Shown one piece after another: positions 23,052 through 32,100 of a DNA stretch of 64,000 nt. Source of the stretch: Pseudomonas petrae. GTDB lineage: Bacteria > Pseudomonadota > Gammaproteobacteria > Pseudomonadales > Pseudomonadaceae. Numbering within the stretch: the stretch's first letter is position 1; each line of letters starts with the position of its first letter. The notes under the pieces were generated by a model, which ran no database searches, was not told the DNA's origin, and worked only from the letters and a program-made list of their open reading frames with translations. A program made the position numbers and the translations under genes. The DNA lies in contig NZ_JAKJXE010000006.1 of assembly GCF_021728295.1 (NCBI RefSeq), positions 248,001 to 312,000 on the forward strand. The letters are read 5' to 3'.

Positions 23052-24652
23052 AGCATCTTTTCCAGGCCGACCGCCGTGCTGAACCAGGCGTTCATCCGGC
23101 GCCACCAGTCGCCAGGCTCTTTGGACAGCGTGTGGATTTTGCCGTTGTCCTCGGTCACCCACACCAGTCGGTCGTTCTCCAGCTTGACCTGATAACTGAT
23201 GGCCGGCGCCATACCCTGGAGCGCCAGCTCGCGCAGGTATTCGGTCAGCTCGGGGCTGTCGACCAGCACGCCGACTTCAGTGTTCCACAGCACTGACCGT
23301 GGGTCGAAATTGAACGAACCCACAAACATCTTCTGTCGATCAAAGATCATCGCCTTGCTGTGCAGGCTCGATTCCGAGCCGCCCTTGATCAGGTTTGTGC
23401 GCAAAAACTTCGGCCCGCTTCCCCCGGCATTGCTCGGGTCGCCTGGCTGGCGGCGCAGTTCGAACAGCTTCACGCCGTGCTCCAGCAGCGCTCGGCGGTA
23501 AGGCGCATAGCCGCCATGCACCGCCGGCACATCGGTGGCCTCCAGCGAGTTCGTCAACAGGTTCACCGACACGCCTTTATCGGAGAGCCCGGTCAGGTAC
23601 ACCAGGCCTTCCTGCCCGGGCACGAAGTAGGCAGAGATCAGCATCAATTCCTGATGCACGTTGCCCAGGTCAGGACTCAATTGGGTTGCCAGCAGCAGGT
23701 GCGGATCAGGCTCGCCGCGTGACAGTACCTTGGTCGGCGCGTCCCACAAGGCCTGGTTGTGCGCCCATATCAGCTCATTGAGCCAGGTCTTCATGCGCGG
23801 GTGAGGACGATAGTCCATCAGCCGTTCATACAGGGCCTTCTTCTCTACGTGGGCCTGATCCAGCGATTCGGCCAGACGCACGCGCGCCTTGGCCAGATCC
23901 TTGCGGTCGGGCGGCCAGTAGAGGAAGTCGTTGATCGGCTTGCTGAGCGTGCTGTTCCAGTACTGATCGAAACTGTGACCCAGCTGTTCCGCGACCGGGC
24001 CCACGCTGAGCATGTCGATGTCGGTGAAATTCAGATTGGGTTCGGCGTCGAAATACTCGTCGCCCAGATTGCGCCCGCCGACGATGGCCACGGCGCCGTC
24101 GGCCAGCCACAGCTTGTTGTGCATGCGTCGATGCTGCTGGGACAGGTTGAACAGCCGACCCAGATTACGGGTGGCGCCCATGCTGCGGCCCAGATTGAGC
24201 GGATTGAACAGGCGGATCTGGATGTTCGGGTGCGCAGCGAGTGTGGCGATGACTTCATCCAGCCCATCGCTGGTGGTGTCATCCAGCAGGATGCGCACGC
24301 GGACGCCGCGATCGGCGGCTTTGAGCAATTCATCAACCAGCGCCCGGGTGCTCAGGCCGTCGTGAACGATGTAGTACTGCAGGTCCAGGCTGGTTTTGGC
24401 GTTGCGAATCAGCTCGGCGCGGGCCATGAAGGCTTCGGTGCTGTTGGGCAGCAGGCGGAAGCCCGAGCGACCTTCGTGAGGTGCCGCCTGGGCCATGATC
24501 GAGCGCCCGAACGAAGACTGCGCCGCTGGCAAGGCCTGACTCGGACCGTCGGGGGCGGGCGTGTGCGCGCAACCGCTGAGGCCGAGAGCAAGAGCCAGCA
24601 GGAGGGGCATTGCCCGTAAGTTCGTCAACGCGGTCATCCGAAAATCAGTCAT
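23048..24652 (-). CDS. Phospholipase D / cardiolipin synthase-like lipoprotein (ClsC-type)
   Basis: The 534-residue protein has a lipoprotein signal (LALALGLSGC, Cys28) and two HKD motifs: MHNKLWLADGAVAIVGGRN in the first half and LHSKAMIFDRQKMFVGSFN in the second. This is the ClsC/YmdC type of phospholipase-D family member, which transfers phosphatidyl groups to make cardiolipin. The lipid anchor suggests periplasmic action at the inner or outer membrane. ATG 24652 is used; ATG 24637 is a possible alternative. It converges on the MFS gene and follows the MocR regulator on the same strand. Confidence 0.9.
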   Translation of the reverse strand: MTDFRMTALTNLRAMPLLLALALGLSGCAHTPAPDGPSQALPAAQSSFGRSIMAQAAPHEGRSGFRLLPNSTEAFMARAELIRNAKTSLDLQYYIVHDGLSTRALVDELLKAADRGVRVRILLDDTTSDGLDEVIATLAAHPNIQIRLFNPLNLGRSMGATRNLGRLFNLSQQHRRMHNKLWLADGAVAIVGGRNLGDEYFDAEPNLNFTDIDMLSVGPVAEQLGHSFDQYWNSTLSKPINDFLYWPPDRKDLAKARVRLAESLDQAHVEKKALYERLMDYRPHPRMKTWLNELIWAHNQALWDAPTKVLSRGEPDPHLLLATQLSPDLGNVHQELMLISAYFVPGQEGLVYLTGLSDKGVSVNLLTNSLEATDVPAVHGGYAPYRRALLEHGVKLFELRRQPGDPSNAGGSGPKFLRTNLIKGGSESSLHSKAMIFDRQKMFVGSFNFDPRSVLWNTEVGVLVDSPELTEYLRELALQGMAPAISYQVKLENDRLVWVTEDNGKIHTLSKEPGDWWRRMNAWFSTAVGLEKML

Positions 24653-24698
24653 GGCGATATGACCGCGCTTTCTGGAAAAGGTTAAAAGCTGCAAAAGG

Positions 24699-26126
24699 TT
24701 ATGCAGGCTCGACGCGCTGCATGAGCAGCGCCGTGGCAGCGCCGACCTTGCGGACTGCGTCCTCGATTTGCGCGGTCGGTTTGGCGGCAAAATTCATGCG
24801 CAGGCAATTTCTGTATTTACCCGACGCCGAAAAGATGCTGCCGACGGCAATCTGTACGCCTTCCCCCTGCAACGCGCGGTTCAGGCGCAAGGAGTCGAAA
24901 TCTTCCGGCAGCTCGATCCACAGCATGAATCCGCCCTGGGGACGGCTCACCCGGGTGCCTTCCGGGAAGTAGCGCGTGACCCAGCCGGTCATCAGGTCGC
25001 GACTGCGCTGGTACTGGCCGCGCATCCGGCGCACGTGCGGCTCGTAGTGCCCGGCCTTGAGAAAATCGGAAATTGCCAGCTGCGGCTGGGTCGCGGTCGA
25101 ACCGGTGCTGATGTATTTCATGTGCAAAGCGCGATCAAGGTATCGACCGGGCGCGACCCAACCGACGCGCAAGCCAGGCGCCAACGTCTTGGAAAACGAG
25201 CTGCAGAGCAGGACGCGGCCGTCTTCGTCGAAGGATTTGATCGTGCGCGGGCGAGGGTAGGTGTAGGCCAGATCGCCATACACATCGTCTTCGATGATCG
25301 CCACGTCGAAGCGTTGCGCCAGCGTCAGCAGTGCGCGTTTGCGGTCCTCCGGCATGATGTAGCCCAGCGGATTGTTGCAGCTCGGCGTCAGCTGTATGGC
25401 TTTGATCGGCCACTGTTCCAGCGCCAGCTCCAATGCGTCGAGGCTGATGCCAGTGAGCGGGTCGGTGGGGATTTCCAGGGCTTTCATGCCCAGCCCCTTG
25501 AGCGCCTGCATGGCCCCGTGAAAGCTGGGCGAGTCGACTGCGACGATGTCGCCCGGCTCGCAGACCGAACGGATGCAGATGGCCAGTGCTTCCTGGGCGC
25601 CGGTGGTGATCATCAGGTCATCGGGGTCAACGCTGGTGCCCGAATCCAGCAGCAGCCGCGCGACTTGTTCCCTCAGGCAGCGCCGACCGTGGATGTTGTC
25701 GTAATACAGGCCGGGCATGTCCGAGCGACGGCTGATCCGGCCCAGCGCCTGGGTCAGTGGGCGCAAGGTCGGGCTGGTGACGTCGGGCATGCCGCGACCC
25801 AGCTGAATCACGTCAGGGCTGGGAGCCGCTCGCGCCAGTTCCAGCACCTGATCCCACTGAGAGATTTCCACAGGGCGCTGCGCGGGGCGGCCTATCGCAG
25901 GCAGGGCGGGCGTCTTGCGGCCAGCCGGTACGAAATACCCGGACTTGGGGCGTGGTAGTGCGAGGCCGTTGTCTTCCAGCAATCGATACGCCTGCTGCAC
26001 CGTGCTCAGGCTGACGCCATGCTCAAGACTCAACGCACGCACCGAGGGCAGCCGGTCGCCGGGGCGATAAAAGCCGTTTTCGATGCGTGTGCCGAGTAAT
26101 TCGGCAAGGTTGACGTAGAGGGTCAT
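24699..26126 (-). CDS. MocR-type GntR regulator with aminotransferase domain
   Basis: The 475-residue protein has an N-terminal GntR winged helix (residues ~5-70, YRPGDRLPSVRALS and the recognition helix SLSTVQQAYRLLE) fused to a fold-type I aminotransferase domain. The PLP lysine is Lys313 (SSFSKTLAPGLR), and the Asn-Pro of CNNPLG is present. MocR proteins use PLP plus an effector amine or amino acid to switch DNA binding. Its neighbours (kauB, PauB-like oxidase, dadA) suggest an amine or amino-acid effector. The upstream region carries several ATACAGAT motifs, likely its operator. Confidence 0.93.
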   Translation of the reverse strand: MTLYVNLAELLGTRIENGFYRPGDRLPSVRALSLEHGVSLSTVQQAYRLLEDNGLALPRPKSGYFVPAGRKTPALPAIGRPAQRPVEISQWDQVLELARAAPSPDVIQLGRGMPDVTSPTLRPLTQALGRISRRSDMPGLYYDNIHGRRCLREQVARLLLDSGTSVDPDDLMITTGAQEALAICIRSVCEPGDIVAVDSPSFHGAMQALKGLGMKALEIPTDPLTGISLDALELALEQWPIKAIQLTPSCNNPLGYIMPEDRKRALLTLAQRFDVAIIEDDVYGDLAYTYPRPRTIKSFDEDGRVLLCSSFSKTLAPGLRVGWVAPGRYLDRALHMKYISTGSTATQPQLAISDFLKAGHYEPHVRRMRGQYQRSRDLMTGWVTRYFPEGTRVSRPQGGFMLWIELPEDFDSLRLNRALQGEGVQIAVGSIFSASGKYRNCLRMNFAAKPTAQIEDAVRKVGAATALLMQRVEPA

Positions 26127-26162
26127 GGCGTACTCCCACAAGGTAATGCGATCGGCAAACCG

Positions 26163-26262
26163 ATACAGATGTTGGGAAAATACAGCATTCAGCGCGGGAT
26201 GAAACCGATCTGTATGCAAAGAATAATAATTCTTTGGATCTGTAATGGTTTTCCATACAGAC
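26163..26262. promoter_or_regulatory. Candidate MocR operator: five ATACAGAT-type sites
   Basis: Copies occur at 26163-26170 (ATACAGAT), 26180-26185 (ATACAG), 26207-26215 (GATCTGTAT, inverted), 26238-26245 (ATCTGTAA, inverted) and 26255-26262 (ATACAGAC). The last two form an inverted pair (ATCTGTAATGG / CCATACAGA). All lie in the 178 bp between the MocR gene and the divergent DUF1127 gene. MocR operators are typically spaced direct plus inverted repeats, so autoregulation and control of the DUF1127 gene are likely. Confidence 0.6.
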
Positions 26263-26304
26263 ACATCATGAATTCACTCGAAACCTACCATGAGGTGTCT
26301 GGAA

Positions 26305-26538
26305 ATGAGCGGAATAAGTGATGTTCGGTTAACGCTGTATGCAGGTGAGCTGGTCCGTGAGCATGACGCGGGCTCGCGCATCAACGCACCGGAAGGGCTG
26401 GGGATGTGGGGGCTGTTTCAGCATCGCCGAGCCACTCGGCGCGCATTGTTGAAACTGACTGACGAGCAGTTGCGGGATATTGGCTTGAGCAGCGAGCAGG
26501 CGCGCCATGAAGGCCTCAAGCCTTTCTGGCGCGAATGA
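26305..26538 (+). CDS. DUF1127 domain small protein
   Basis: The 77-residue protein ends in a DUF1127 (YjiS-like) arginine-rich motif, RRALLKLTDEQLRDIGLSSE, followed by a conserved GLKPFW tail. DUF1127 proteins are small regulators, some of which bind RNA; this one is not characterised. ATG 26305 fits a GAGG at 26292-26295; an in-frame ATG lies at 26290. It is divergent from the MocR regulator and shares its promoter region. Confidence 0.85.
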   Translation: MSGISDVRLTLYAGELVREHDAGSRINAPEGLGMWGLFQHRRATRRALLKLTDEQLRDIGLSSEQARHEGLKPFWRE

Positions 26539-26573
26539 GGACTGTGACAGTTGCCCTCACAGGGCGAGGCCGG

Positions 26574-27884
26574 TTACACCAGCTCTTTGAAGCGGTGCCA
26601 CAACATCCCGAGCGCCAGCAGCGGCGAACGCAGATGTTTGCCGCCTGGGAAGGTGATGTGAGGGACTTTGGCAAAGAGCTCGAACCCGCCACTGTGTTGG
26701 CCGCTGATGGCCTCAGCCAGCAACTTGCCGGCCAGATGCGTCGCGTTCAGCCCGTGCCCCGCGTACGCCTGGGCGTAGAAAACGTTTGGATGCTTATGGA
26801 GCCTCCCGATCTGCGGCAAGCGGTTGGCGCCGATGCCGATCATCCCGCCCCACTGAAAATCGATCTTCACGTCTTTGAGCTGAGGGAACACCTTGAGCAT
26901 CTTTGGCTGCATGTACGCGGCAATGTCGCTCGGGTCCCGGCCTGAATAGTGACAGGCGCCGCCGAACAGCAGGCGCCGATCAGCCGACAGGCGAAAATAA
27001 TCCACCGCCACGCGCTGATCGCACATCGCGGTATTGCGTGGAATCAGCTGGCTGGCGAGTGCTTCACTCAGCGGCTCGGTGGCGATGACGTAACTGCCGG
27101 CGGGCAGGACCTTGCCGCTCAACTCCCCATCGAGCTCATTGAGATACGCATTGCAGCCCAGCACCAGCGTACTGGCGCGCACCCGCCCGTGGGCTGTATG
27201 AATGTTGACCTCTGCCCCGTATTCCAGCCGCGTCGCTGCCGAGTGTTCGAACACCTGCACGCCCAGCGACCGGGCGATGGCGGCTTCTGCCAGCGCCAGG
27301 TTCAGCGGATGCAGATGGCCCGAGCCCATGTCCAGCATGGCGCCGGCATAGTTGGGCGAGCCGATGACGCTGCTGACGTTGCCCGCTTCAACCAATTCAA
27401 GCGGGTGTCGGTAACCCAAGCTGCGCAGCTCTTCTGCGTCCTTGGCGAAACCCTCGAATTCCTTGGGCTTGTTCGCCAGATCGCAGTAACCCCACGTCAG
27501 GTCGCAGTCGATCTGGTATTTGCTGACGCGCTCGCGGACGATTTCCACCGCTTCGAGGCCCATCAGCTTGAGCTGACGAACGCCATCCTCGCCGATGACA
27601 TTGCTGAACTGGTCCACATCGTGACCGACCCCGCGGATCAGTTGCCCGCCATTGCGCCCGCTCGCGCCCCAGCCGATTTTGTGCGCCTCCAGCAGCACCA
27701 CCTTCAGGCCGCGTTCAGCCAGTTCGATCGCCGTGTTCAGCCCGGAAAATCCGCCACCGATGATGCAGACGTCGGTTTTGATCTCGCCTTGCAGGGCAGG
27801 GGAGTCAGGCTGGGGATGGGAGGTGGCGGCGTAGTAAGAGGCCGCGTGATCAGACAATCCGGGCTGGGGAGACCGAGCATTCAT
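26574..27884 (-). CDS. pauB4: FAD-dependent amine/D-amino-acid oxidoreductase (PauB4/PuuB-like)
   Basis: The 436-residue DadA/glycine-oxidase type flavoprotein has an N-terminal FAD Rossmann motif IIGGGFSGLNTA (residues ~41-52) and the family's GWGASGRNGGQ motif. The conserved C-terminal region includes GMIGIGANRLPQIGRL and YAGHGLNATHL. Its place between kauB and lrp/dadA matches P. aeruginosa PA5309 (PauB4), a gamma-glutamylpolyamine oxidase candidate that works upstream of a KauB-type aldehyde dehydrogenase. The substrate is inferred from position, not proven. Confidence 0.85.
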   Translation of the reverse strand: MNARSPQPGLSDHAASYYAATSHPQPDSPALQGEIKTDVCIIGGGFSGLNTAIELAERGLKVVLLEAHKIGWGASGRNGGQLIRGVGHDVDQFSNVIGEDGVRQLKLMGLEAVEIVRERVSKYQIDCDLTWGYCDLANKPKEFEGFAKDAEELRSLGYRHPLELVEAGNVSSVIGSPNYAGAMLDMGSGHLHPLNLALAEAAIARSLGVQVFEHSAATRLEYGAEVNIHTAHGRVRASTLVLGCNAYLNELDGELSGKVLPAGSYVIATEPLSEALASQLIPRNTAMCDQRVAVDYFRLSADRRLLFGGACHYSGRDPSDIAAYMQPKMLKVFPQLKDVKIDFQWGGMIGIGANRLPQIGRLHKHPNVFYAQAYAGHGLNATHLAGKLLAEAISGQHSGGFELFAKVPHITFPGGKHLRSPLLALGMLWHRFKELV

Positions 27885-28037
27885 GTTGAATATCCCGAGA
27901 GCACTGTTTGGAAAATTTTACGGAGGGTAGCGGGGTCGGGTTGTACGGGCAAGAAAATGCCAGCGGATGATCACCTAGGTGTCAGTCGCAGTGGCGCTGG
28001 GGCACAATCAGCACCTTTCACAGGGGAAACTGCCGCT

Positions 28038-28391
28038 ATGAGCTGCAACAGCGAGAAAATCCGCGATCTGCGGCGGCAGATTCCGTCGTTGGAATGCGTC
28101 CCGGGTTGCCACGATTGCTGTGGGCCGGTTACCACGTCGTCCGAAGAGATGTCGCGTTTGCCGCGCAAGACGCCTGCCGAGCAGGAAGCGGCGCTCAACG
28201 AGCTGAACTGCGTACACCTGGGGCCCAGTGGCTGCACCGTCTACGACGAGCGACCGCTGATCTGCCGTCTATTTGGCACCACGAAAACCCTGCCATGCCC
28301 CAATGGCCGCCGCCCTGACGTCTTGATTCACCCTCGCGCCGAGAAGCAGGTGCATGAGTTCATCGCGTCGACGCGGCAGGTATTGGTTTAG
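28038..28391 (+). CDS. YkgJ family cysteine-cluster protein
   Basis: The 117-residue protein carries the YkgJ (DUF134-like CxxCxxxxCC) pattern: CVPGCHDCCG in the N-terminal part and GCTVYDERPLICRLFG with a further cysteine later. The cysteines probably hold zinc or an iron-sulfur cluster. The start ATG 28038 is preceded by CAGGGGAAA; a longer in-frame reading upstream has no ribosome binding site. It lies between the PauB-like oxidase and lrp; its function is unknown. Confidence 0.85.
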   Translation: MSCNSEKIRDLRRQIPSLECVPGCHDCCGPVTTSSEEMSRLPRKTPAEQEAALNELNCVHLGPSGCTVYDERPLICRLFGTTKTLPCPNGRRPDVLIHPRAEKQVHEFIASTRQVLV

Positions 28392-28425
28392 CCGAAGCCA
28401 GTTGCAGTGAGCCCGTTACGCATGC

Positions 28426-28914
28426 TTACTCCGGAATGGGCAGGCACAAACTCTCCTTCACCTCTTCCATCACGATGTAGCTCTTGGACTCCCGCACATG
28501 GGGCAGCTTGAGCAGAATGTCGCCCAGCAGCTTGCGGTAAGACGCCATCTCTGAAATCCGCGCCTTCACCAGATAGTCGAAATCCCCTGACACCAGATGG
28601 CATTCCAGCACGTGGGGCAGTTTGAGTACCGCGCGGCGGAATTCTTCAAAGGTGTCACCGGATTTGTAGTCCAGGCTGATCTCGACGAACACCAACAAGC
28701 TTGCCTTGAGGTTCTGCGGATTGAGGCGGGCGTTGTAGCCCATGATGATGCCTTCACGCTCCAGCCGACGGACCCGTTCTGTACACGGCGTGGTAGACAG
28801 CCCGACCCGTTCGCCCAGTTCGGTGAAGGAGATCCGGCCGTCGTTTTGCAGGATGCGCAGGATGTTGCGGTCGATCTTGTCCAGCTCGCGTTTGGACTGG
28901 TGCTGGGTGCGCAT
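28426..28914 (-). CDS. lrp: Lrp/AsnC-family regulator (Lrp, regulator of dadA)
   Basis: The 162-residue protein has an N-terminal helix-turn-helix (DRNILRILQNDGRISFTELG and the recognition helix RVGLSTTPCTERVRRLE) and a C-terminal ligand-binding RAM/AsnC domain. ATG 28914 is chosen over the in-frame TTG at 28932. It is divergent from dadA with a 154 bp shared region. In P. aeruginosa the same gene (Lrp/DadR) activates the dad operon in response to L-Ala and other amino acids. Confidence 0.93.
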   Translation of the reverse strand: MRTQHQSKRELDKIDRNILRILQNDGRISFTELGERVGLSTTPCTERVRRLEREGIIMGYNARLNPQNLKASLLVFVEISLDYKSGDTFEEFRRAVLKLPHVLECHLVSGDFDYLVKARISEMASYRKLLGDILLKLPHVRESKSYIVMEEVKESLCLPIPE

Positions 28915-29068
28915 CGAAAAGCCCTCTGCCAAAGCGTCGGTTGCCGGGAAGAAACGCCGAATATAGGCGTTTATATAGTTAAAAGCACTGCTCGGGCCTT
29001 TTTATACTCCGCACATCCTTGCTTAAAACTTGAAAACGTCAGCGGATATCCGCGATGAGGGAATCAAC

Positions 29069-30370
29069 ATGCGCGTTCTGGTCCTTGGAAGTGGCGTAAT
29101 CGGTACCACCACTGCGTATTACCTGGCGCGTGCGGGCTTCGAGGTGACTGTCGTGGACCGTCAACCGGCCGCGGCCATGGAAACCAGTTTCGCTAACGCC
29201 GGGCAGGTGTCGCCGGGCTACGCCTCCCCATGGGCCGCGCCGGGTGTGCCGCTCAAGGCCCTCAAGTGGTTGCTGCAGCGCCACGCGCCGCTGGCCATCA
29301 AGGCGACAGCCGATATCGATCAATACCTGTGGATGGCGCAGATGCTGCGCAACTGCACCCAGAATCGCTATGCGGTGAACAAAGAGCGCATGGTTCGCCT
29401 CTCCGAATACAGCCGCGATTGCCTCGATGAGCTGCGTGCCGAGACCGGCATCGCGTACGAAGGCCGCAGTCTGGGCACCACCCAGTTGTTCCGCACTCAG
29501 GAACAGCTGGATAACGCCGCCAAGGACATCGCGGTCCTCGAACAGGCCGGCGTGCCGTATGAAGTGCTCGACCGTGAAGGCATTGCCCGGGTCGAGCCAG
29601 CCCTGGCCAGTGTCAGCAACATTCTCAGTGGCGCGCTGCGCCTTCCGAACGATCAGACCGGCGACTGCCAGCTGTTCACCACGCGCCTGGCCGAGATGTG
29701 CGTGAAGCTGGGCGTTGAATTCCGCTTCGGCCAGTCGATCGAGTCCATTGATTTCGCGGGCGACGTCATCAATGGCGTGCGCATCAACGGCAAGCTCGAA
29801 ACGGCTGACCGCTACGTACTCGCGCTCGGCAGCTACTCGCCACAACTGCTCAAGCCGCTTGGCATCAAGGCGCCGGTTTATCCGCTCAAGGGCTACTCGC
29901 TGACGGTGCCGATCACCAACCCGGCAATGGCGCCGACCTCGACCATTCTCGACGAGACCTACAAAGTCGCGATTACCCGCTTCGACAACCGCATCCGCGT
30001 GGGTGGCATGGCCGAGATCGCAGGCTTCGACCTGTCGCTCAATCCTCGTCGCCGCGAGACGCTGGAGATGATCGTCAACGACCTCTATCCTCACGGCGGC
30101 GACCTGCAGCAGGCCAGCTTCTGGACCGGTCTGCGCCCGACGACGCCGGACGGGACGCCCATCGTAGGCGCAACGCCGTACCGCAATCTGTTCCTCAACA
30201 CCGGCCACGGCACGTTGGGTTGGACGATGGCCTGCGGTTCAGGCAGATTGCTGGCTGACCTGATCGCTCGCAAAGCGCCACAGATCAGTGCTGAAGGCCT
30301 CGATATTTCTCGTTACGGCAGTTCCAAGGAGATCGCAAGACATGTCCATTCAGCGCCAGCTCACCAATGA
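29069..30370 (+). CDS. dadA: D-amino acid dehydrogenase, small subunit
   Basis: The 433-residue membrane-associated flavoenzyme deaminates D-alanine and other D-amino acids to 2-oxo acids, feeding electrons to the respiratory chain. The FAD site is [15 protein letters not shown] (residues ~7-21), and the family segments [17 protein letters not shown] and [13 protein letters not shown] are present. It starts the dadA-ridA-dadX cluster, divergent from lrp. Its 3' end overlaps the RidA-like gene by 29 bp, so the two are translationally close. Confidence 0.96.
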   Translation: MRVLVLGSGVIGTTTAYYLARAGFEVTVVDRQPAAAMETSFANAGQVSPGYASPWAAPGVPLKALKWLLQRHAPLAIKATADIDQYLWMAQMLRNCTQNRYAVNKERMVRLSEYSRDCLDELRAETGIAYEGRSLGTTQLFRTQEQLDNAAKDIAVLEQAGVPYEVLDREGIARVEPALASVSNILSGALRLPNDQTGDCQLFTTRLAEMCVKLGVEFRFGQSIESIDFAGDVINGVRINGKLETADRYVLALGSYSPQLLKPLGIKAPVYPLKGYSLTVPITNPAMAPTSTILDETYKVAITRFDNRIRVGGMAEIAGFDLSLNPRRRETLEMIVNDLYPHGGDLQQASFWTGLRPTTPDGTPIVGATPYRNLFLNTGHGTLGWTMACGSGRLLADLIARKAPQISAEGLDISRYGSSKEIARHVHSAPAHQ

Positions 30371-30695
30371 GCGCATGAGCCAGTTGGTTGTCCATAACGG
30401 CACCGTTTACCTTGCCGGGCAAGTGGCCGACGACATGGCGGCGGGGATCGAGCAACAGACCCGCGAGACGCTTCACAACATTGAGCGACTGCTGGACCTG
30501 GCCGGTACCGACAAGACCCGCATCCTGTCGGTGACGATTTACTTGAAAGATATTGATGCGCACTTTGCCGGAATGAACAGCGTATGGGACAAATGGTTGC
30601 CGAGAGGCCTTGCCCCCGCCCGTGCGACGGTTGAAGCCAAGCTGTGCGAGCCGGAGATTCTGGTGGAGCTGTCAGTGGTTGCGGCGCTGCCGTAG
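30342..30695 (+). CDS. RidA family protein within the dad cluster
   Basis: The 117-residue protein is a RidA paralog with the conserved arginine in [13 protein letters not shown] and a glutamate in ILVELSVV. Products of D-amino-acid oxidation and alanine racemization are imines or enamines, so this paralog may clear them; in P. aeruginosa the equivalent gene is also between dadA and dadX. ATG 30342 lies inside the dadA coding region, a 29 bp overlap. It is more divergent from classic RidA than the copy at 2183-2563. Confidence 0.92.
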   Translation: MSIQRQLTNERMSQLVVHNGTVYLAGQVADDMAAGIEQQTRETLHNIERLLDLAGTDKTRILSVTIYLKDIDAHFAGMNSVWDKWLPRGLAPARATVEAKLCEPEILVELSVVAALP

Positions 30696-30748
30696 CTCAT
30701 TTGCACGTTGCACGCCCGTGTGCCGCTGAACCTTACGCAACATCTTCC

Positions 30749-30836
30749 TGTAGGAGCGCGCTTGCCCGCGAAAAAAGGGTTAGCTGCATCGACCTCGCCT
30801 GACACACCGCAATCGCGGGAAAGTGCGCTCCTACAG
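30749..30836. repeat. REPIN (type A REP pair)
   Basis: A left arm tgtaggagcgcgcttgcccg at 30749 and an inverted arm ending gcgctcctacag at 30836 frame a ~40 bp spacer. The right arm has one changed base (ggaaag for ggcaag). It lies between the RidA-like gene and dadX. Confidence 0.88.
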
Positions 30837-30866
30837 ATTCCGAAACCCTGACCAAGAAGCCCCACC

Positions 30867-31940
30867 ATGCGTCCAGCCCGCGCCCTTATCGATCTTCAAG
30901 CCCTGCGCCACAACTACCAACTGGCGCGCGATACTGCGGGCGCCAAGGCGCTTGCCGTCATCAAGGCAGATGCCTACGGCCATGGCGCGGTGCGGGTTGC
31001 GCAGGCGCTGGAAGCCGAAGCCGATGGCTTCGCGGTGGCGTGCATTGAAGAAGCGCTGGAGCTGCGTCAGGCCGGAATCAACGCCCCGATTCTGCTGCTG
31101 GAGGGCTTTTTTGAGGCTGACGAACTGGCGCTGATGGTCGAGCATGATTTCTGGTGCGTGGTGCATTCCCTTTGGCAACTCGATGCCATCGAGCAAACCG
31201 CCCTCGGCAAGCCGCTGAACGTGTGGCTGAAGATGGACTCGGGCATGCACCGAGTGGGCATTCACCCTGCGGATTTTCAGGCGGCGCATCAACGGCTGCT
31301 GAACAGTGGCAAGGCCGCGAAGATTGTCTTGATGACCCACTTCGCCCGCGCCGACGAACTCGACAGCGTGCGCACCGACGAGCAAGTGGCGATTTTTCAA
31401 TCGGCGCGTTCCGGCCTGACCGCGGAAGTCAGCCTGCGCAATTCTCCTGGCGTCATGGGCTGGCCCAGCGTGCCGAGTGACTGGGTGCGTCCTGGCATCA
31501 TGCTCTACGGCGCGACGCCGTTCGATCAGCCGCAATCTGTCGCCGATCGTTTGCAGCCGGTGATGACCCTCGAGTCCCGCGTCATCTGCGTGCGCGATCT
31601 GCCCGTCGGTGAGCCAGTGGGCTACGGCGGTACATTCGTCGCTGAGCGCAACATGCGCATCGGTGTGGTCGCGATGGGCTATGCCGACGGCTATCCACGA
31701 CAAGCGCCGACCGGCACACCCTTGATGGTCGACGGTCAGCGCAGCCAGTTGCTCGGCCGTGTGTCGATGGACATGCTCTGCGTCGACCTCACCGACGTGC
31801 CGGGCGCAGGGCTGGGCAGCCGCGTCGAACTGTGGGGCAAGAACATCCTCATCAGTGAGGTTGCGTCGAGCGCGGGCATGATCCCCTACCAAATCCTCTG
31901 CAATCTCAAGCGAGTGCCGAGGCTCTATACCGGGGCCTGA
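30867..31940 (+). CDS. dadX: Catabolic alanine racemase
   Basis: The 357-residue PLP enzyme interconverts L- and D-alanine, feeding D-alanine to DadA. The PLP lysine is Lys33 ([11 protein letters not shown]). Other hallmarks are the second-domain segments [10 protein letters not shown] (catalytic Tyr region) and [11 protein letters not shown]. It lies in the dad cluster, which marks it as the catabolic isozyme rather than the cell-wall Alr. A REPIN separates it from the RidA-like gene, which may reduce cotranscription with dadA. Confidence 0.95.
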   Translation: MRPARALIDLQALRHNYQLARDTAGAKALAVIKADAYGHGAVRVAQALEAEADGFAVACIEEALELRQAGINAPILLLEGFFEADELALMVEHDFWCVVHSLWQLDAIEQTALGKPLNVWLKMDSGMHRVGIHPADFQAAHQRLLNSGKAAKIVLMTHFARADELDSVRTDEQVAIFQSARSGLTAEVSLRNSPGVMGWPSVPSDWVRPGIMLYGATPFDQPQSVADRLQPVMTLESRVICVRDLPVGEPVGYGGTFVAERNMRIGVVAMGYADGYPRQAPTGTPLMVDGQRSQLLGRVSMDMLCVDLTDVPGAGLGSRVELWGKNILISEVASSAGMIPYQILCNLKRVPRLYTGA

Positions 31941-32100
31941 TCGCCGCTCGGCAATCCCCTCTAAACCACCCCTTCGCGGCCAGTCACGGCCGCCAGTCCC
32001 TTTGCTGTTCCGGCCATGGGCTCAAGTGTTGTAAATACTGAACGCTGTTGCCATGATGGCGGCCACTTGACCCAACTTGATCATCAGGAGGACTCCCGCA

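Noticed and set aside
26949..28037. Extension of the YkgJ-family frame upstream to 26949
   Set aside because: That part is antisense to the PauB-like oxidase and lacks a ribosome binding site. The cysteine-rich protein starts at 28038.
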